NCBI RefSeq assembly: GCF_036346595.1
Contig: NZ_CP107834.1
Span: 3,968,001 to 4,032,000 of the forward strand
DNA length: 64,000 bases
Reading direction: 5' to 3'
DNA from: Streptomyces sp. NBC_00525
Lineage (GTDB): Bacteria; Actinomycetota; Actinomycetes; Streptomycetales; Streptomycetaceae
Shown: piece after piece, positions 19,741 through 28,384 of the stretch
How positions within the stretch are numbered: the stretch's first letter is position 1
Layout: the number at the start of each line of letters is the position of its first letter
The notes under the pieces: model-generated
Database searches by the model: none
What the model was told of the DNA's origin: nothing
The model's input: the letters and a program-made list of their open reading frames with translations, nothing else
Program-made: the position numbers and the translations under genes

Positions 19741-21272
19741 ACGTGACAGCCGCAAGCGCCTCCGGCGCGGCCAGTCTCGTCCAGTCCGTCGACTGGCTCG
19801 CCATCGCGCCCCCCGTCACCGCCGCGGCCGTCGCCCTCGCCGTCCTGGTCGCCGACCTCTTCGTACCCGCGGAGCGCAAACCGCTTCTGGGCTACGGGGC
19901 CGTCGCCGGACTCGTCGCCGCGCTCGCCCTCATCGTCCCGCTCCACGAGGGCGACCGCTCCACCTTCTGCCTCACCGCGGGCAGCCGCGCCTGCAGCTAC
20001 ACCGCCGACCACTTCACCCTGGTCATCCAGGCCCTCGTGCTCGGCGGCGCCCTGCTCACCGCCCTGCTCTCCATCGGCGACACCCGCAAGCTGCCGGCCG
20101 GCGAGTTCTGGTTCCTGCTGCTGTCCTCCGCCGCCGGAGCCGCGCTGCTGCCCGCCGCACGCGACCTCGCGACCCTGGTCATCGCCCTCGAAGTCGCCTC
20201 GCTGCCCGCCTTCGCCCTCGTCGGCATCAAGCGCGGCGACCGGCGCTCCTCCGAGGCCGCGCTGAAGTTCTTCCTCTCCTCCGTCACCGCCACCGCCGTT
20301 ATGCTCCTCGGCGTCAGCTTCGTGTACGCGGCCACCGGCACCCTGCACCTCACCGAACTGACCGGCCGCCTCGAACACGTGGACGGGCAGCTGTCCACCC
20401 TCGCCGGGGCGGGCGTCGCGCTCACCCTTGTCGGCTTCGCCTTCAAGACGGCCGCCGCGCCCTTCCACTTCTGGGTCCCCGACACCTACGTCGGCGCCCC
20501 GCTGCCCATCGCCGCCTACCTCTCGGTGGTCGGCAAGGCGGTCGGCTTCACCGGGCTCATCCTCGTCACCGTGATCGCCTTCCCGGCCTACGCGGACGTG
20601 TGGGGCCCGGCGCTCGCGGTCCTGGCCGCGCTCACGATGACCCTCGCCAACGTCGCCGCGCTGCGCCAGAGCGCCACCCGCGCGCGGGGCGCCGTACGCC
20701 TGCTGGCCTGGTCCTCCGTCGCCCAGGCCGGCTATCTGCTCGTCCCCATCGCCGCCGCCGCGTACGCCGGGGAACGCACGATCGGTTCCACCGTCGCGTA
20801 CGCCCTGATGTACGCCGTCGTGAACCTCGGCGCGTTCGCGGTGGCCGCCCTGGTCGCCCGTACCCGCCCCGGCAACCGCATCGACGACTACCGCGGCCTG
20901 TACGCGACCCGGCCCCTGGCCGCCCTGGCGCTGGCCTTCTTCCTGCTCTGCCTGGCCGGTCTGCCGCCGGGGATCATCGGCCTGTTCGCCAAGGTCACGG
21001 TCTTCTCCGCCGCCGTGGACGCCGGACTGGGCTGGCTCGCCGTCGTGATGGCCGTCAACGTCGTGGTCGCGCTGTACTACTACCTGCGCTGGACCGCGAT
21101 CCTCTTCCGCGCCCCCGCGCCGGAAGACGGCTCCGGGGACGACGCGCCCGCCGTACGCCACCACGTCCCGGCGCCGCTCACCGCCGCGATCGTCCTCACC
21201 ACCGCCGGGGGAGTCGTCCTGTCGGGCGCCCCGCAGGCGGTGCTCAGGTTCGCCGCCGTCAGCCTCTTCTAG
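19737..21272 (+). CDS. nuoN: NADH-quinone oxidoreductase subunit N, antiporter-like
   Basis: 511 residues from GTG 19737 (overlapping the nuoM stop). Motifs ALEVASLPAFALVGIKRGDRRSSEAALKFFLSS, FKTAAAPFHFWVPDTYVGAPLPIAAYLSVVGKAVGF and RLLAWSSVAQAGYLLVPIA identify the third antiporter-like pump module. Last gene of the operon; a 157-base spacer follows before mscL. Confidence 0.95.
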   Translation: MNVTAASASGAASLVQSVDWLAIAPPVTAAAVALAVLVADLFVPAERKPLLGYGAVAGLVAALALIVPLHEGDRSTFCLTAGSRACSYTADHFTLVIQALVLGGALLTALLSIGDTRKLPAGEFWFLLLSSAAGAALLPAARDLATLVIALEVASLPAFALVGIKRGDRRSSEAALKFFLSSVTATAVMLLGVSFVYAATGTLHLTELTGRLEHVDGQLSTLAGAGVALTLVGFAFKTAAAPFHFWVPDTYVGAPLPIAAYLSVVGKAVGFTGLILVTVIAFPAYADVWGPALAVLAALTMTLANVAALRQSATRARGAVRLLAWSSVAQAGYLLVPIAAAAYAGERTIGSTVAYALMYAVVNLGAFAVAALVARTRPGNRIDDYRGLYATRPLAALALAFFLLCLAGLPPGIIGLFAKVTVFSAAVDAGLGWLAVVMAVNVVVALYYYLRWTAILFRAPAPEDGSGDDAPAVRHHVPAPLTAAIVLTTAGGVVLSGAPQAVLRFAAVSLF

Positions 21273-21429
21273 TCGCCCACCCGTTCCGACATCGCCCATC
21301 TGTTCGATAGGCGATTCCATAAGTAACAAGATCGGTTTGCCCCGAGCCGCCCCCACAGGGCAGGGTCGGGGCCGCGCGACGCGTATGGACGTCGCACCAC
21401 CGTCGCACCACCACAGAGGAGCCAGAGCA

Positions 21430-21894
21430 GTGCTGAGCGGGTTCAAGGACTTCATCCTGCGCGGAAACGTCATCTCGATGGCGGTCGGTCTCGCCGTGGG
21501 AGCCGCGTTCACCGCGGTCGTCACCGGGTTCAGCAACGGCTTCATCGTGCCGCTGATCGGCATCATCACGCGCGGCACCGGCGACTTCAGCAAGGCCCAC
21601 TTCAAGGTGGACGGCGTCGACTTCCCCTACGGCCTCTTCGTCAGCGCCGCGATCGCCTTCCTCATCACCGCCGCCGTCCTCTACTTCTGCGTCGTCGTGC
21701 CCATGGCCAAGGTGCAGGACCGCTTCACCAAGAAGGAGGAGGAGGCGCAGATCGACATCAAGGCCGCCCAGCGCGACTGCCCCCGCTGCTACACCGCGAT
21801 CCCCGCCATCGCCTCCCGCTGCGCCCACTGCACCAGCGAGGTCGAGCCCGACCCGGAGGCCCTGGCCCTCGCCAAGCTCCCCGCCCAGCGCTGA
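21430..21894 (+). CDS. mscL: Large-conductance mechanosensitive channel with C-terminal zinc ribbon
   Basis: 154 residues from GTG 21430 with AGGAG at 21416-21420; the in-frame start at 21337 adds non-conserved sequence. Residues 1-105 are the two-helix MscL pore module (FKDFILRGNVISMAVGLAVGAAFTAVV; a periplasmic loop; FVSAAIAFLITAAVLYFCVVVPM). The tail carries CPRC and CAHC pairs about 13 residues apart, a likely zinc ribbon placed in the cytosol, followed by an acidic end. Released turgor under hypo-osmotic shock is the family role. Confidence 0.92.
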   Translation: MLSGFKDFILRGNVISMAVGLAVGAAFTAVVTGFSNGFIVPLIGIITRGTGDFSKAHFKVDGVDFPYGLFVSAAIAFLITAAVLYFCVVVPMAKVQDRFTKKEEEAQIDIKAAQRDCPRCYTAIPAIASRCAHCTSEVEPDPEALALAKLPAQR

Positions 21895-21911
21895 GCACCC
21901 CGCACGCCCCA

Positions 21912-21970
21912 CCCGTACGGCCCAGAGCCGCCCCCACGCGTACAGCCGGGGCGCTCGGGGCCGTACGGCC
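21912..21970. terminator. Inverted repeat after mscL
   Basis: CCGTACGGCC at 21913-21922 pairs with the matching arm at 21959-21968 around a GC-rich loop; the arms are also self-palindromic. Probably the end of the nuo/mscL transcription unit. No T run. Confidence 0.45.
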
Positions 21971-22087
21971 GTCCGCACAAGGGAACTAGCTCTCCTCGCC
22001 TGGCGTTGACCGGTACGGGAGGCTCCACTGGGGAGTGGAGCCGCACCCAGCAAGGGTTCCCCTGCTGCACGATTTGGAGGGCGTACC

Positions 22088-22951
22088 GTGCACCGCCGGC
22101 ACAACGGGCTGAGAACCGCCGTACTCCTCGGGGGCCTGTCCGCACTCATCATCGTCATCGGCAGCTTCTTCGGACGCACGGGCCTGATCGTCGCCCTCCT
22201 GGTCGCGATCGGCACCAACGCCTACGCGTACTGGAACAGCGACAAGCTGGCGCTGCGCGCCATGCGCGCCCGTCCGGTGAGCGAATTCGAGGCGCCCCAG
22301 CTCTACCGCATCGTCCGCGAGCTGTCCACGTCGGCGCGCCAGCCCATGCCCCGCCTCTACATCTCCCCGACCCAGGCCCCCAACGCCTTCGCCACCGGCC
22401 GCAACCCGCGCAACGCGGCGGTCTGCTGCACGGAGGGCATCCTCCGCCTGCTGGACGAACGGGAGCTGCGCGGCGTCCTCGGCCACGAGCTGAGCCATGT
22501 CTACAACCGGGACATCCTGATCTCCTCCGTCGCCGGAGCGCTGGCCTCCGTCGTCATGTTCCTGGTCAACTTCGCCTGGCTGATCCCGGTCGGCCGCTCC
22601 AACGACGACGAGGGCCCCGGCCTCCTCGGCATGCTCCTGATCATGATCCTGGGCCCGCTCGCCGCCTCCGTCATCCAGCTCGCCGTCAGCCGCTCCCGCG
22701 AGTACGAGGCGGACGCCTCGGGCGCCCGGCTGACCGGCGACCCGCTGGCCCTGGCCGGCGCCCTGCGGAAGCTGGAGGCCGGTACGCAGCAGCTTCCGCT
22801 GCCCCCGGAGCCGAGGATCGAGACCGCGAGCCACATGATGATCGCCAACCCGTTCCGCGCGGGGCGGGGCATGTCCAAGTTGTTCTCGACCCACCCGCCG
22901 ATGGCGGAGCGCATCGCCCGACTCGAGCAGATGGCAGGTCCTCGCCCGTGA
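22088..22951 (+). CDS. htpX: HtpX-like membrane zinc metalloprotease
   Basis: 287 residues from GTG 22088 with GGAGGG at 22076-22081. M48 family. The zinc-binding HELSH is at residues 133-137, and the third ligand Glu is in [10 protein letters not shown]. Two N-terminal and one or two mid-protein transmembrane helices place the active site on the cytoplasmic face, where HtpX degrades misfolded membrane proteins. Its stop overlaps the next gene's GTG by 4 bases. Confidence 0.93.
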   Translation: MHRRHNGLRTAVLLGGLSALIIVIGSFFGRTGLIVALLVAIGTNAYAYWNSDKLALRAMRARPVSEFEAPQLYRIVRELSTSARQPMPRLYISPTQAPNAFATGRNPRNAAVCCTEGILRLLDERELRGVLGHELSHVYNRDILISSVAGALASVVMFLVNFAWLIPVGRSNDDEGPGLLGMLLIMILGPLAASVIQLAVSRSREYEADASGARLTGDPLALAGALRKLEAGTQQLPLPPEPRIETASHMMIANPFRAGRGMSKLFSTHPPMAERIARLEQMAGPRP

Positions 22952-23340
22952 AAACCATTCTGAACGTCATTTGGCTGGTCCTCTGCGGATTCTGGATGTT
23001 CCTCGGCTACCTGCTCGCGGGACTCCTCCTCTGCATCACGATCATCGGCATCCCCTTCGGCCTCGCCGCCTTCCGGATCGGCGTCTACGCCCTGTGGCCC
23101 TTCGGCCACCGCGTCGTCGACCGCCGGGACGCGGGCGCGCCCTCCTGCGTGGGCAACGTCCTCTGGCTGGTCCTCGCCGGCTGGTGGCTGGCCCTCGGCC
23201 ACATCACCACCGGCATCGCCCTGTGCATCACGATCATCGGCATCCCGCTGGGCATCGCCAACTTCAAGCTGATCCCGGTGTCCCTGATGCCCTTCGGGAA
23301 GGAGATCGTCCGCACCGACCAGCAGTTCGCCGGCTGGTAG
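22948..23340 (+). CDS. YccF-domain inner-membrane protein
   Basis: 130 residues from GTG 22948, translationally coupled to htpX (GTGA overlap). Two YccF repeats are visible: [20 protein letters not shown]...[11 protein letters not shown] and [20 protein letters not shown]...[11 protein letters not shown], each a membrane segment followed by the conserved ITIIGIP. The protein ends with LMPFGKEIV. Function in the family is not established; coupling to htpX suggests a membrane-quality role. Confidence 0.88.
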   Translation: MKTILNVIWLVLCGFWMFLGYLLAGLLLCITIIGIPFGLAAFRIGVYALWPFGHRVVDRRDAGAPSCVGNVLWLVLAGWWLALGHITTGIALCITIIGIPLGIANFKLIPVSLMPFGKEIVRTDQQFAGW

Positions 23341-23448
23341 GAGCCCCCGTAAGCCCCTGCTCCTGCCGTCGGAAGCCCGGTTCCGCAACCGCCCGCCCGT
23401 CTCCCGCGTCTTGGATTCCAGGACAGAGGGACGGGTAGGTTCGCACGC

Positions 23449-23721
23449 ATGACCATTATCGGCTGGATCATTCTCGGGCTCGTCGCGGGCGTCATCGCCA
23501 AGGTCCTGCTGCCGGGCCGCGACCCCGGCGGTCTCGTGGGCACGACGCTCATCGGGATCGTCGGCGCGTTCCTCGGCGGCTGGATATCCGCGCGCTTCCT
23601 GGACCGCGAGATCACCAAGGACTTCTTCGACCCGGCGACCTGGATCGCGGCCATAGGCGGCTCGCTGGTCCTGCTGATCGCCTACCGGCTGCTCTTCGGC
23701 AACTCCCGCGAACGCCGCTGA
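23449..23721 (+). CDS. GlsB/YeaQ/YmgE family stress-response membrane protein
   Basis: 90 residues from ATG 23449. Three hydrophobic segments with the family motifs GWIILGLVAGVIAKVLLPGRDPGG and TLIGIVGAFLGGWI. The family was named transglycosylase-associated protein but has no shown enzymatic role. It is convergent with alkB, the two stops lying only 2 bases apart. Confidence 0.88.
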   Translation: MTIIGWIILGLVAGVIAKVLLPGRDPGGLVGTTLIGIVGAFLGGWISARFLDREITKDFFDPATWIAAIGGSLVLLIAYRLLFGNSRERR

Positions 23722-23723
23722 GG

Positions 23724-24404
23724 TCAGCCCCGCAACCCCGTCTCACGCAACGTCACATTGAGCCGGCCGCCGCTCATCCCCGTACCGGGCGGAGCGGTGC
23801 CCGGCCGGACGGCCGGCACCCCGTGGAACGCCCGCCGCGAGGGCCCGCCGAACACGAACAGATCCCCGGACGCCAGCTCCACATCGGTCCACGGCCTGCC
23901 CCGGCCCCCGCTGTTGCCGAACCGGAAGACACAGGTGTCGCCGACGCTGAGGGACACGACCGGCGCTCCGGACGCCTCCTCGTTGTCCTGATGCATGCCC
24001 ATGCGGGCGGCCCCGTCATAGAAGTTCACCAGCGCGGCATCGGGCGCGTACGCCTCCGGACCGCTGCCCGCCGCCCCGTCCGTCCTGCCTGTCCCGTACG
24101 CCTCCGCCACCGCTGCGCGGCCCAGTTCGGCCAGCCGGGCGGGAAAGGGCAGCACCCGCGCGCCGTTCACGTCGTCCGCCGTACGCGAGTACCGGTACGG
24201 CTGCCAGTGCCACCCCAGACACACCGTGCGCACCGACATCACCCCGCCGCCCGGCAGCGCCGTGTGCCGCAGCGGTACGGGCCCCAGGGCCCATTCCCGG
24301 CACGCCGCCACCAGCCGCCGCTGCTCCTCGGGCGACAGCCACTCCGGTACGTGCACCGCGCCCGGCGCGACGACCGTACGCGGCCTGGGGAACAGCCCCT
24401 CCAT
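23724..24404 (-). CDS. alkB: 2-oxoglutarate/Fe(II)-dependent DNA dealkylase, AlkB family
   Basis: 226 residues from ATG 24404, sharing one base with the ogt stop (TGATG). Repairs 1-methyladenine/3-methylcytosine by oxidative demethylation. Iron ligands HxD are in MGMHQDNEEA, the distal His in RAFHGVPAV, and the 2-oxoglutarate-binding Arg in GGRLNVTLRETG. The N-terminal nucleotide-recognition lid precedes. Paired with ogt in a two-gene alkylation-repair operon. Confidence 0.93.
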   Translation of the reverse strand: MEGLFPRPRTVVAPGAVHVPEWLSPEEQRRLVAACREWALGPVPLRHTALPGGGVMSVRTVCLGWHWQPYRYSRTADDVNGARVLPFPARLAELGRAAVAEAYGTGRTDGAAGSGPEAYAPDAALVNFYDGAARMGMHQDNEEASGAPVVSLSVGDTCVFRFGNSGGRGRPWTDVELASGDLFVFGGPSRRAFHGVPAVRPGTAPPGTGMSGGRLNVTLRETGLRG

Positions 24405-24946
24405 CAGCGCGCGGCGAGGGCGGTGGGTGTGGTGAGGGCGGTGAGGGCCCCTTCGAGTCCGAGCAGCCGTTCCTTGCGCTCCAGCCCGCCCGCGTACCCG
24501 CGCAGCGCGCCGTCCGCGCCGATCACCCGGTGGCAGGGGCGTACGACCAGCAGCGGGTTGCGGCCGATGGCCGTGCCGACGGCCCGCACCCCGGCGCCGC
24601 TCGCGCCGACCCGCTCGGCGATCTGCCCGTACGAGACGGTCTCGCCGTACGGAACGGCCTCCACGGCCGCCCAGACGCGCCGCTGGAACTCCGTACCGCG
24701 CCCCTGCGCGTACACCAGCTCGAACCGGGTCCGGTGCCCCTTGAAGTACTCCCGCAACTGCTCCGCCGCCCCGTCGAACGCCGCGGGGACGTGCGCCCAG
24801 CCCTCCTGGCGGACGGCGCCGCCCTTCTGACCGGGCAGGGAGAGCGAGACGAGCGCGGCCTGCCCCGTCTGTCCGGCCCCGTGCAGTCGCTCGCCGACCA
24901 GCAGCAGCTCGCCGAGCGGGCTGTCGACCGTCGCGTACATGGTCAT
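24404..24946 (-). CDS. ogt: Methylated-DNA--[protein]-cysteine S-methyltransferase
   Basis: 180 residues from ATG 24946 (AGAGG upstream; a second ATG follows two codons later). Suicidal repair of O6-alkylguanine. The active-site PCHRVIG and upstream GTEFQRRVWAAVEAVPYGETVSYGQIA (HTH/Arg finger) are intact; GAVRAVGTAIGRNPL-type residues line the pocket. First gene of the ogt-alkB operon. No Ada regulatory domain is present. Confidence 0.94.
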   Translation of the reverse strand: MTMYATVDSPLGELLLVGERLHGAGQTGQAALVSLSLPGQKGGAVRQEGWAHVPAAFDGAAEQLREYFKGHRTRFELVYAQGRGTEFQRRVWAAVEAVPYGETVSYGQIAERVGASGAGVRAVGTAIGRNPLLVVRPCHRVIGADGALRGYAGGLERKERLLGLEGALTALTTPTALAAR

Positions 24947-25086
24947 GACCGAGCCTCTTCTCCATCCGTACGACCGGCCGAACCACCGGCCGCCACGACC
25001 CAGTCTGCTGCGCCCGCACCGCAGTGACCGGCGGTATTCGGACACGCAGCCCGCGACGAGCAGCCGGCGATCCGCTCCGGCACGGC

Positions 25087-25163
25087 CGCCGGCGGGGAGG
25101 GCGCGTCGGGGCGCGAGGTCGCAACCGCGACCGGCGCCCCGATCCCGGCCCTCCCCGCCGGCG
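25087..25163. terminator. Large nested hairpin between ogt and yajQ
   Basis: A perfect 16-bp outer stem (25087-25102 with 25148-25163) encloses further stems (GGGGCGC/GCGCCCC and GGTCGC/GCGACC with an AACC loop). It lies just beyond the yajQ stop on the minus strand, so it probably terminates yajQ. The three stacked stems are unusual. Confidence 0.6.
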
Positions 25164-25177
25164 GGCGACCCGGCGGA

Positions 25178-25666
25178 CTACCGGTAGTTCACGAACTGGA
25201 TGTCGAAGTCGAAGTCCTGCCCCTTGAGCAGCGCCTGCACGGCCTGGAGGTCGTCCCGGCTCTTCGAGGTGACGCGCAGCTCGTCGCCCTGGACCTGGGC
25301 CTTGACGCCCTTGGGGCCCTCGTCGCGGATGATCTTCGCGACCTTCTTGGCGTTCTCCTGGGTGATGCCCTCCTGGATGGAGGCGAACAGCTTGTACTCC
25401 TTGCCGGACAGCTGCGGCTCACCGGCGTCCAGCGACTTCAGCGAGATCCCGCGCTTGATCAGCTTGGACTGGAAGATGTCGAGGATCGCCTTGACCCGCT
25501 CCTCACCATTCGCCTGCATCAGGATCTTCTCGCCGGACCAGGCGATCGAGGCGTCCGTGCCCTTGAAGTCGTAGCGGGTGGAGATCTCCTTGGCGGCCTG
25601 GTTGAGGGCGTTGTCGACCTCCTGCCGCTCGACCTTCGAGACGATGTCGAAACTGGAGTCGGCCAT
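25178..25666 (-). CDS. YajQ family cyclic di-GMP-binding protein
   Basis: 162 residues from ATG 25666 (AGGAGC upstream); longer in-frame sequence to 25747 is not conserved. The signatures [36 protein letters not shown] and [30 protein letters not shown] are canonical. YajQ is a small two-ferredoxin-fold nucleotide-binding protein; c-di-GMP binding is shown for some members. Monocistronic. Confidence 0.95.
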   Translation of the reverse strand: MADSSFDIVSKVERQEVDNALNQAAKEISTRYDFKGTDASIAWSGEKILMQANGEERVKAILDIFQSKLIKRGISLKSLDAGEPQLSGKEYKLFASIQEGITQENAKKVAKIIRDEGPKGVKAQVQGDELRVTSKSRDDLQAVQALLKGQDFDFDIQFVNYR

Positions 25667-25882
25667 GACGTGTGGCTCCTTGGATCGGGGGTGCTGGGAA
25701 AGGACGTGCCTGGCGCGACGGGCCGCGAACCCCGCGAGCCCCGCCACCGGCCAAGCCTAGCCACCCCCGCCCGCGAGGAGCGCCGAAGAATCCGGTGGCG
25801 AAGCACCCCCGGTCATCAGGTATTGTTTACGTCGTTGCCAGAGAGCACCGCAGCAAAGCGGAACTCGAAGGCGGCATCCCTT

Positions 25883-25964
<82 letters not shown>

Positions 25965-25969
25965 CAAGC

Positions 25970-25999
25970 AAGACCCCCGTCCTTCCGGACGGGGGTCTT
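25970..25999 (+). terminator. Intrinsic terminator after tRNA-Tyr
   Basis: AAGACCCCCGTCC (25970-25982), loop TTCC, and the perfect complement at 25987-25999, followed by CTTCGTT. It starts 6 bases after the tRNA and may also serve the convergent gene ending at 26014. Confidence 0.85.
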
Positions 26000-26013
26000 C
26001 TTCGTTGGGGCGG

Positions 26014-26670
26014 TCAGTTGCCCGCGATGTCCTTCACCGCTACCGCCAGCGGCACCGTGCCTCCGATCAGTTCCAGGGTCAGGCCCGCTGTGGCCGGGGT
26101 GTCCAGGAGTTCCAGGAGGGTTGCCGCCACGTCGTCGCGGGGGATCGGGCCGCGGCCCGTCTTCGCGGCCAGCAGGACCTGGCCGGTGCCGGCGTCGTTG
26201 GTGAGCATGCCGGGGCGCAGGATCGTCCAGTCCAGACCCGACCTCGCCCGCACGTCCGCGTCCGCCGCGCCCTTCGCCCGCAGGTACACGTCGAACACCT
26301 CGTCCCCGGCGTGCTCCGGGTCCGCGCCCATCGAGGAGACCACGACGTAACGGCGCACCCCCGCCCGCTCCGCCGCGTCCGCGAACAGGACGGCCGCGCC
26401 CCGGTCCACCGTGTCCTTGCGGGCCGTACCGCTGTTCGGGCCGGCGCCGGCCGCGAAGACCGCCGCGTCGGCGCCGCGCAGCACCTCCGCGACCTCCTCG
26501 ACCGCGGCCGACTCCAGATCCAGCACCACCGGCTCGGCGCCCGCGTCCCGGAGGTCCCCCCGCTGCTCGGGGTTGCGGATGACGCCGACCGCCTCGTCCC
26601 CGCGCGCAGCGAGCAGCCGCTCCAGCCGCAGCGCGATCTGACCATGTCCACCTGCGATGACAATGCGCAT
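26014..26670 (-). CDS. NAD(P)-binding SDR/NmrA-like protein
   Basis: 218 residues from ATG 26670. An atypical short-chain dehydrogenase fold: the N-terminal MRIVIAGGHGQIALRLERLL dinucleotide-binding loop (GxxGxxA), SSMGADPEHAG in the catalytic-Ser area and DWTILRPGMLTNDAGTG near the end, typical of NmrA/YwnB-like proteins. Likely an oxidoreductase or NAD(P)H sensor; the substrate is unknown. It is on the same strand as, and 34 bases downstream of, the amidohydrolase gene. Confidence 0.88.
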   Translation of the reverse strand: MRIVIAGGHGQIALRLERLLAARGDEAVGVIRNPEQRGDLRDAGAEPVVLDLESAAVEEVAEVLRGADAAVFAAGAGPNSGTARKDTVDRGAAVLFADAAERAGVRRYVVVSSMGADPEHAGDEVFDVYLRAKGAADADVRARSGLDWTILRPGMLTNDAGTGQVLLAAKTGRGPIPRDDVAATLLELLDTPATAGLTLELIGGTVPLAVAVKDIAGN

Positions 26671-26704
26671 GCGATCGACGGTACGCCGGAGCGCGCCCCC
26701 GCGC

Positions 26705-27973
26705 TCACGCCCCGCCGGTGGATTCCGGCCGTCCCTGGCGCGGCAGTCCCGGGCCCCGCCCGGCGGCCGGTGCGTCGCCGTACTCGCGCACCGCGCTCGT
26801 CCGGGCGACCACCCGCCCCCGGTGCACCACGATCCGGCTGTACGCCTGCGACAGCGCGTCCGCGATCCCCTCCCCGCGCACGGCGAGCAGCTCCGCCGGG
26901 AAGCCCGCCTCGACCCGGACCTCGGGAAGCCCCAGGACGTGCCGCGCCCCCTCCGACACCGCCGCATAGGCGTCCGCGGGGCTCAGGCCGCCCTGCGAGG
27001 CCAGCAGGAACGCGGCCTCCAGCGGATCGCCGCGCCCCACCGGGTTGGCCGGGTCGCGCAGCGCCCCGCTGCCCGCCGCAACACGCACCCCGGCCGCCCG
27101 CAGCAGCCGTACCGGCGCGGTGCCCCGGTCCGCCGCGTCGGCGCAGGCGCCCTGCGGCAGGACGGCCACGGCCACCCCGGCGCCGGCCAGCCGGTCCGCC
27201 AGCCGGGCGGCGGTGTCGGCGGGCAGCCGGGCGAGCCCGGCGCAGGGACCGATGGCGACCCCCTGGCGAAGTTCGGCGGCCGACGCGGCCAGCCGGGCCA
27301 GCAGGGCGGGGTCGCCGCCGTCCGTGTGCAGGTCCGCGGGGCAGCCGTGCTCGGCGGCGACCGTCAGGACGGCCTCGGCGTACCCGGACGGGTCCGGGGC
27401 GGGGTCCGGGCAGCCGCCGACCGCGTCCGCGCCCGCCCGCAGCGCGTCGCGGAGCAGCGCCGAAACGTCCGCCCCGGCAACCCCGTCCGCCCCGCTCGGC
27501 GGCCCGGGCACGGCGACGACGGTCAGCTCGACCAGGCCGCGCAGGGAGCGCCCGGCCCGCAGGACCGCTTCGAGCCCGGCCAGGCCCCGGCCGCCGCCGA
27601 TCCGGACATGCGCGCGCAGCGCGGTGGCGCCGTGGCCGAGCTGGAGCAGGGCGGCCTCGGTGGCGCGCCGCTGGATGTCCTCGGGGCGCCCGGAGGCCGG
27701 TCCCGCGAGGCCGGCGGTGAGGGCGGTGTCGCCGTGGGCGTGCGGTTCGGCGGGCGCGGGGAGCAGCAGATGGCCGCGCAGGTCCAGCCGGGCGCCGGGG
27801 GCGGTGAGGCTGCCCGCGGTGCCCACGGCCTCGATGCGGCCGCCGCAGACGCGTACGTCCACCACCCGGCCGTCCGCGAGCCGGGCGCCGCAGAGGGTCA
27901 GCGCGCCGTTCTCCGGGGCACCGGCGGCGCCGGCCGCGTGGTCGTCGGGGCGCCGCGGCTGGTCGTCGGGCAT
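26705..27973 (-). CDS. Amidohydrolase-superfamily (cytosine deaminase-like) protein, degenerate active site
   Basis: 422 residues. The overall pattern follows the cytosine deaminase-like amidohydrolases: DLRGHLLLPAPAEPHAHGD (the first metal HxH is retained), DLHTDGGD, and GDPLEAAFLLASQGGLSPADAYAAVSEGARHVLGL. Two usually essential places differ: where a His is expected the sequence reads AIGPCAG, and where the catalytic Asp of GS-D-N-x-RDP is expected it reads AGSGALRDPANP. It may therefore be inactive or have a changed role. An alternative is a very divergent family in which these residues are not needed. Confidence 0.75.
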   Translation of the reverse strand: MPDDQPRRPDDHAAGAAGAPENGALTLCGARLADGRVVDVRVCGGRIEAVGTAGSLTAPGARLDLRGHLLLPAPAEPHAHGDTALTAGLAGPASGRPEDIQRRATEAALLQLGHGATALRAHVRIGGGRGLAGLEAVLRAGRSLRGLVELTVVAVPGPPSGADGVAGADVSALLRDALRAGADAVGGCPDPAPDPSGYAEAVLTVAAEHGCPADLHTDGGDPALLARLAASAAELRQGVAIGPCAGLARLPADTAARLADRLAGAGVAVAVLPQGACADAADRGTAPVRLLRAAGVRVAAGSGALRDPANPVGRGDPLEAAFLLASQGGLSPADAYAAVSEGARHVLGLPEVRVEAGFPAELLAVRGEGIADALSQAYSRIVVHRGRVVARTSAVREYGDAPAAGRGPGLPRQGRPESTGGA

Positions 27974-28146
27974 CGTGCTCCAGGAGACGGCTCAAGATCA
28001 CAGAGAGTGAGTAGAGCCTAGAGGTGTGACCCACCCCGTTCCGGCAAGAGCGCAATAGTCGTACCGGCGCCGCCTTGCTGATCAGCGGTGTGCGGGCGGC
28101 CGGAGCGGGGTACGGGACGGGGATGGCCGGGCGCCGCGAAACGGAT

Positions 28147-28176
28147 TTGGGCGATCGGCGACCGAGCGTGTAATGT
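28147..28176 (+). promoter_or_regulatory. Promoter of the tRNA-Thr/tRNA-Met unit
   Basis: TTGGGC (28147-28152) and TAATGT (28171-28176) are separated by 18 bases and lie 11 bases before tRNA-Thr; they fit a vegetative (HrdB-type) promoter. Confidence 0.55.
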
Positions 28177-28187
28177 CTTCCTCGCTC

Positions 28188-28260
28188 GCCCCAATAGCTC
28201 AGTCGGTAGAGCGTCTCCATGGTAAGGAGAAGGTCTGCGGTTCGATTCCGCATTGGGGCT
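28188..28260 (+). tRNA. tRNA-Thr (GGT)
   Basis: 73 nt. Acceptor GCCCCAA/TTGGGGC, anticodon stem TCTCC/GGAGA with anticodon GGT, T arm TGCGG-TTCGATT-CCGCA, discriminator T. CCA is not encoded. Confidence 0.97.
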
Positions 28261-28306
28261 CTGGTGATCGAGAGTCCCCGCTTCGGCGGGGAGGATCAGT
28301 CATCAA

Positions 28307-28379
28307 AGCGGTGTAGCTCAGTCGGTAGAGCAAGCGGCTCATAATCGCTGTGTCACCGGTTCAAGTCCGGTCACCGCTA
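28307..28379 (+). tRNA. tRNA-Met (CAT, elongator)
   Basis: 73 nt. Acceptor AGCGGTG/CACCGCT is fully paired (so not the C1-A72 mismatched initiator type), anticodon CAT, T arm ACCGG-TTCAAGT-CCGGT, discriminator A. Confidence 0.95.
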
Positions 28380-28384
28380 CAAAA

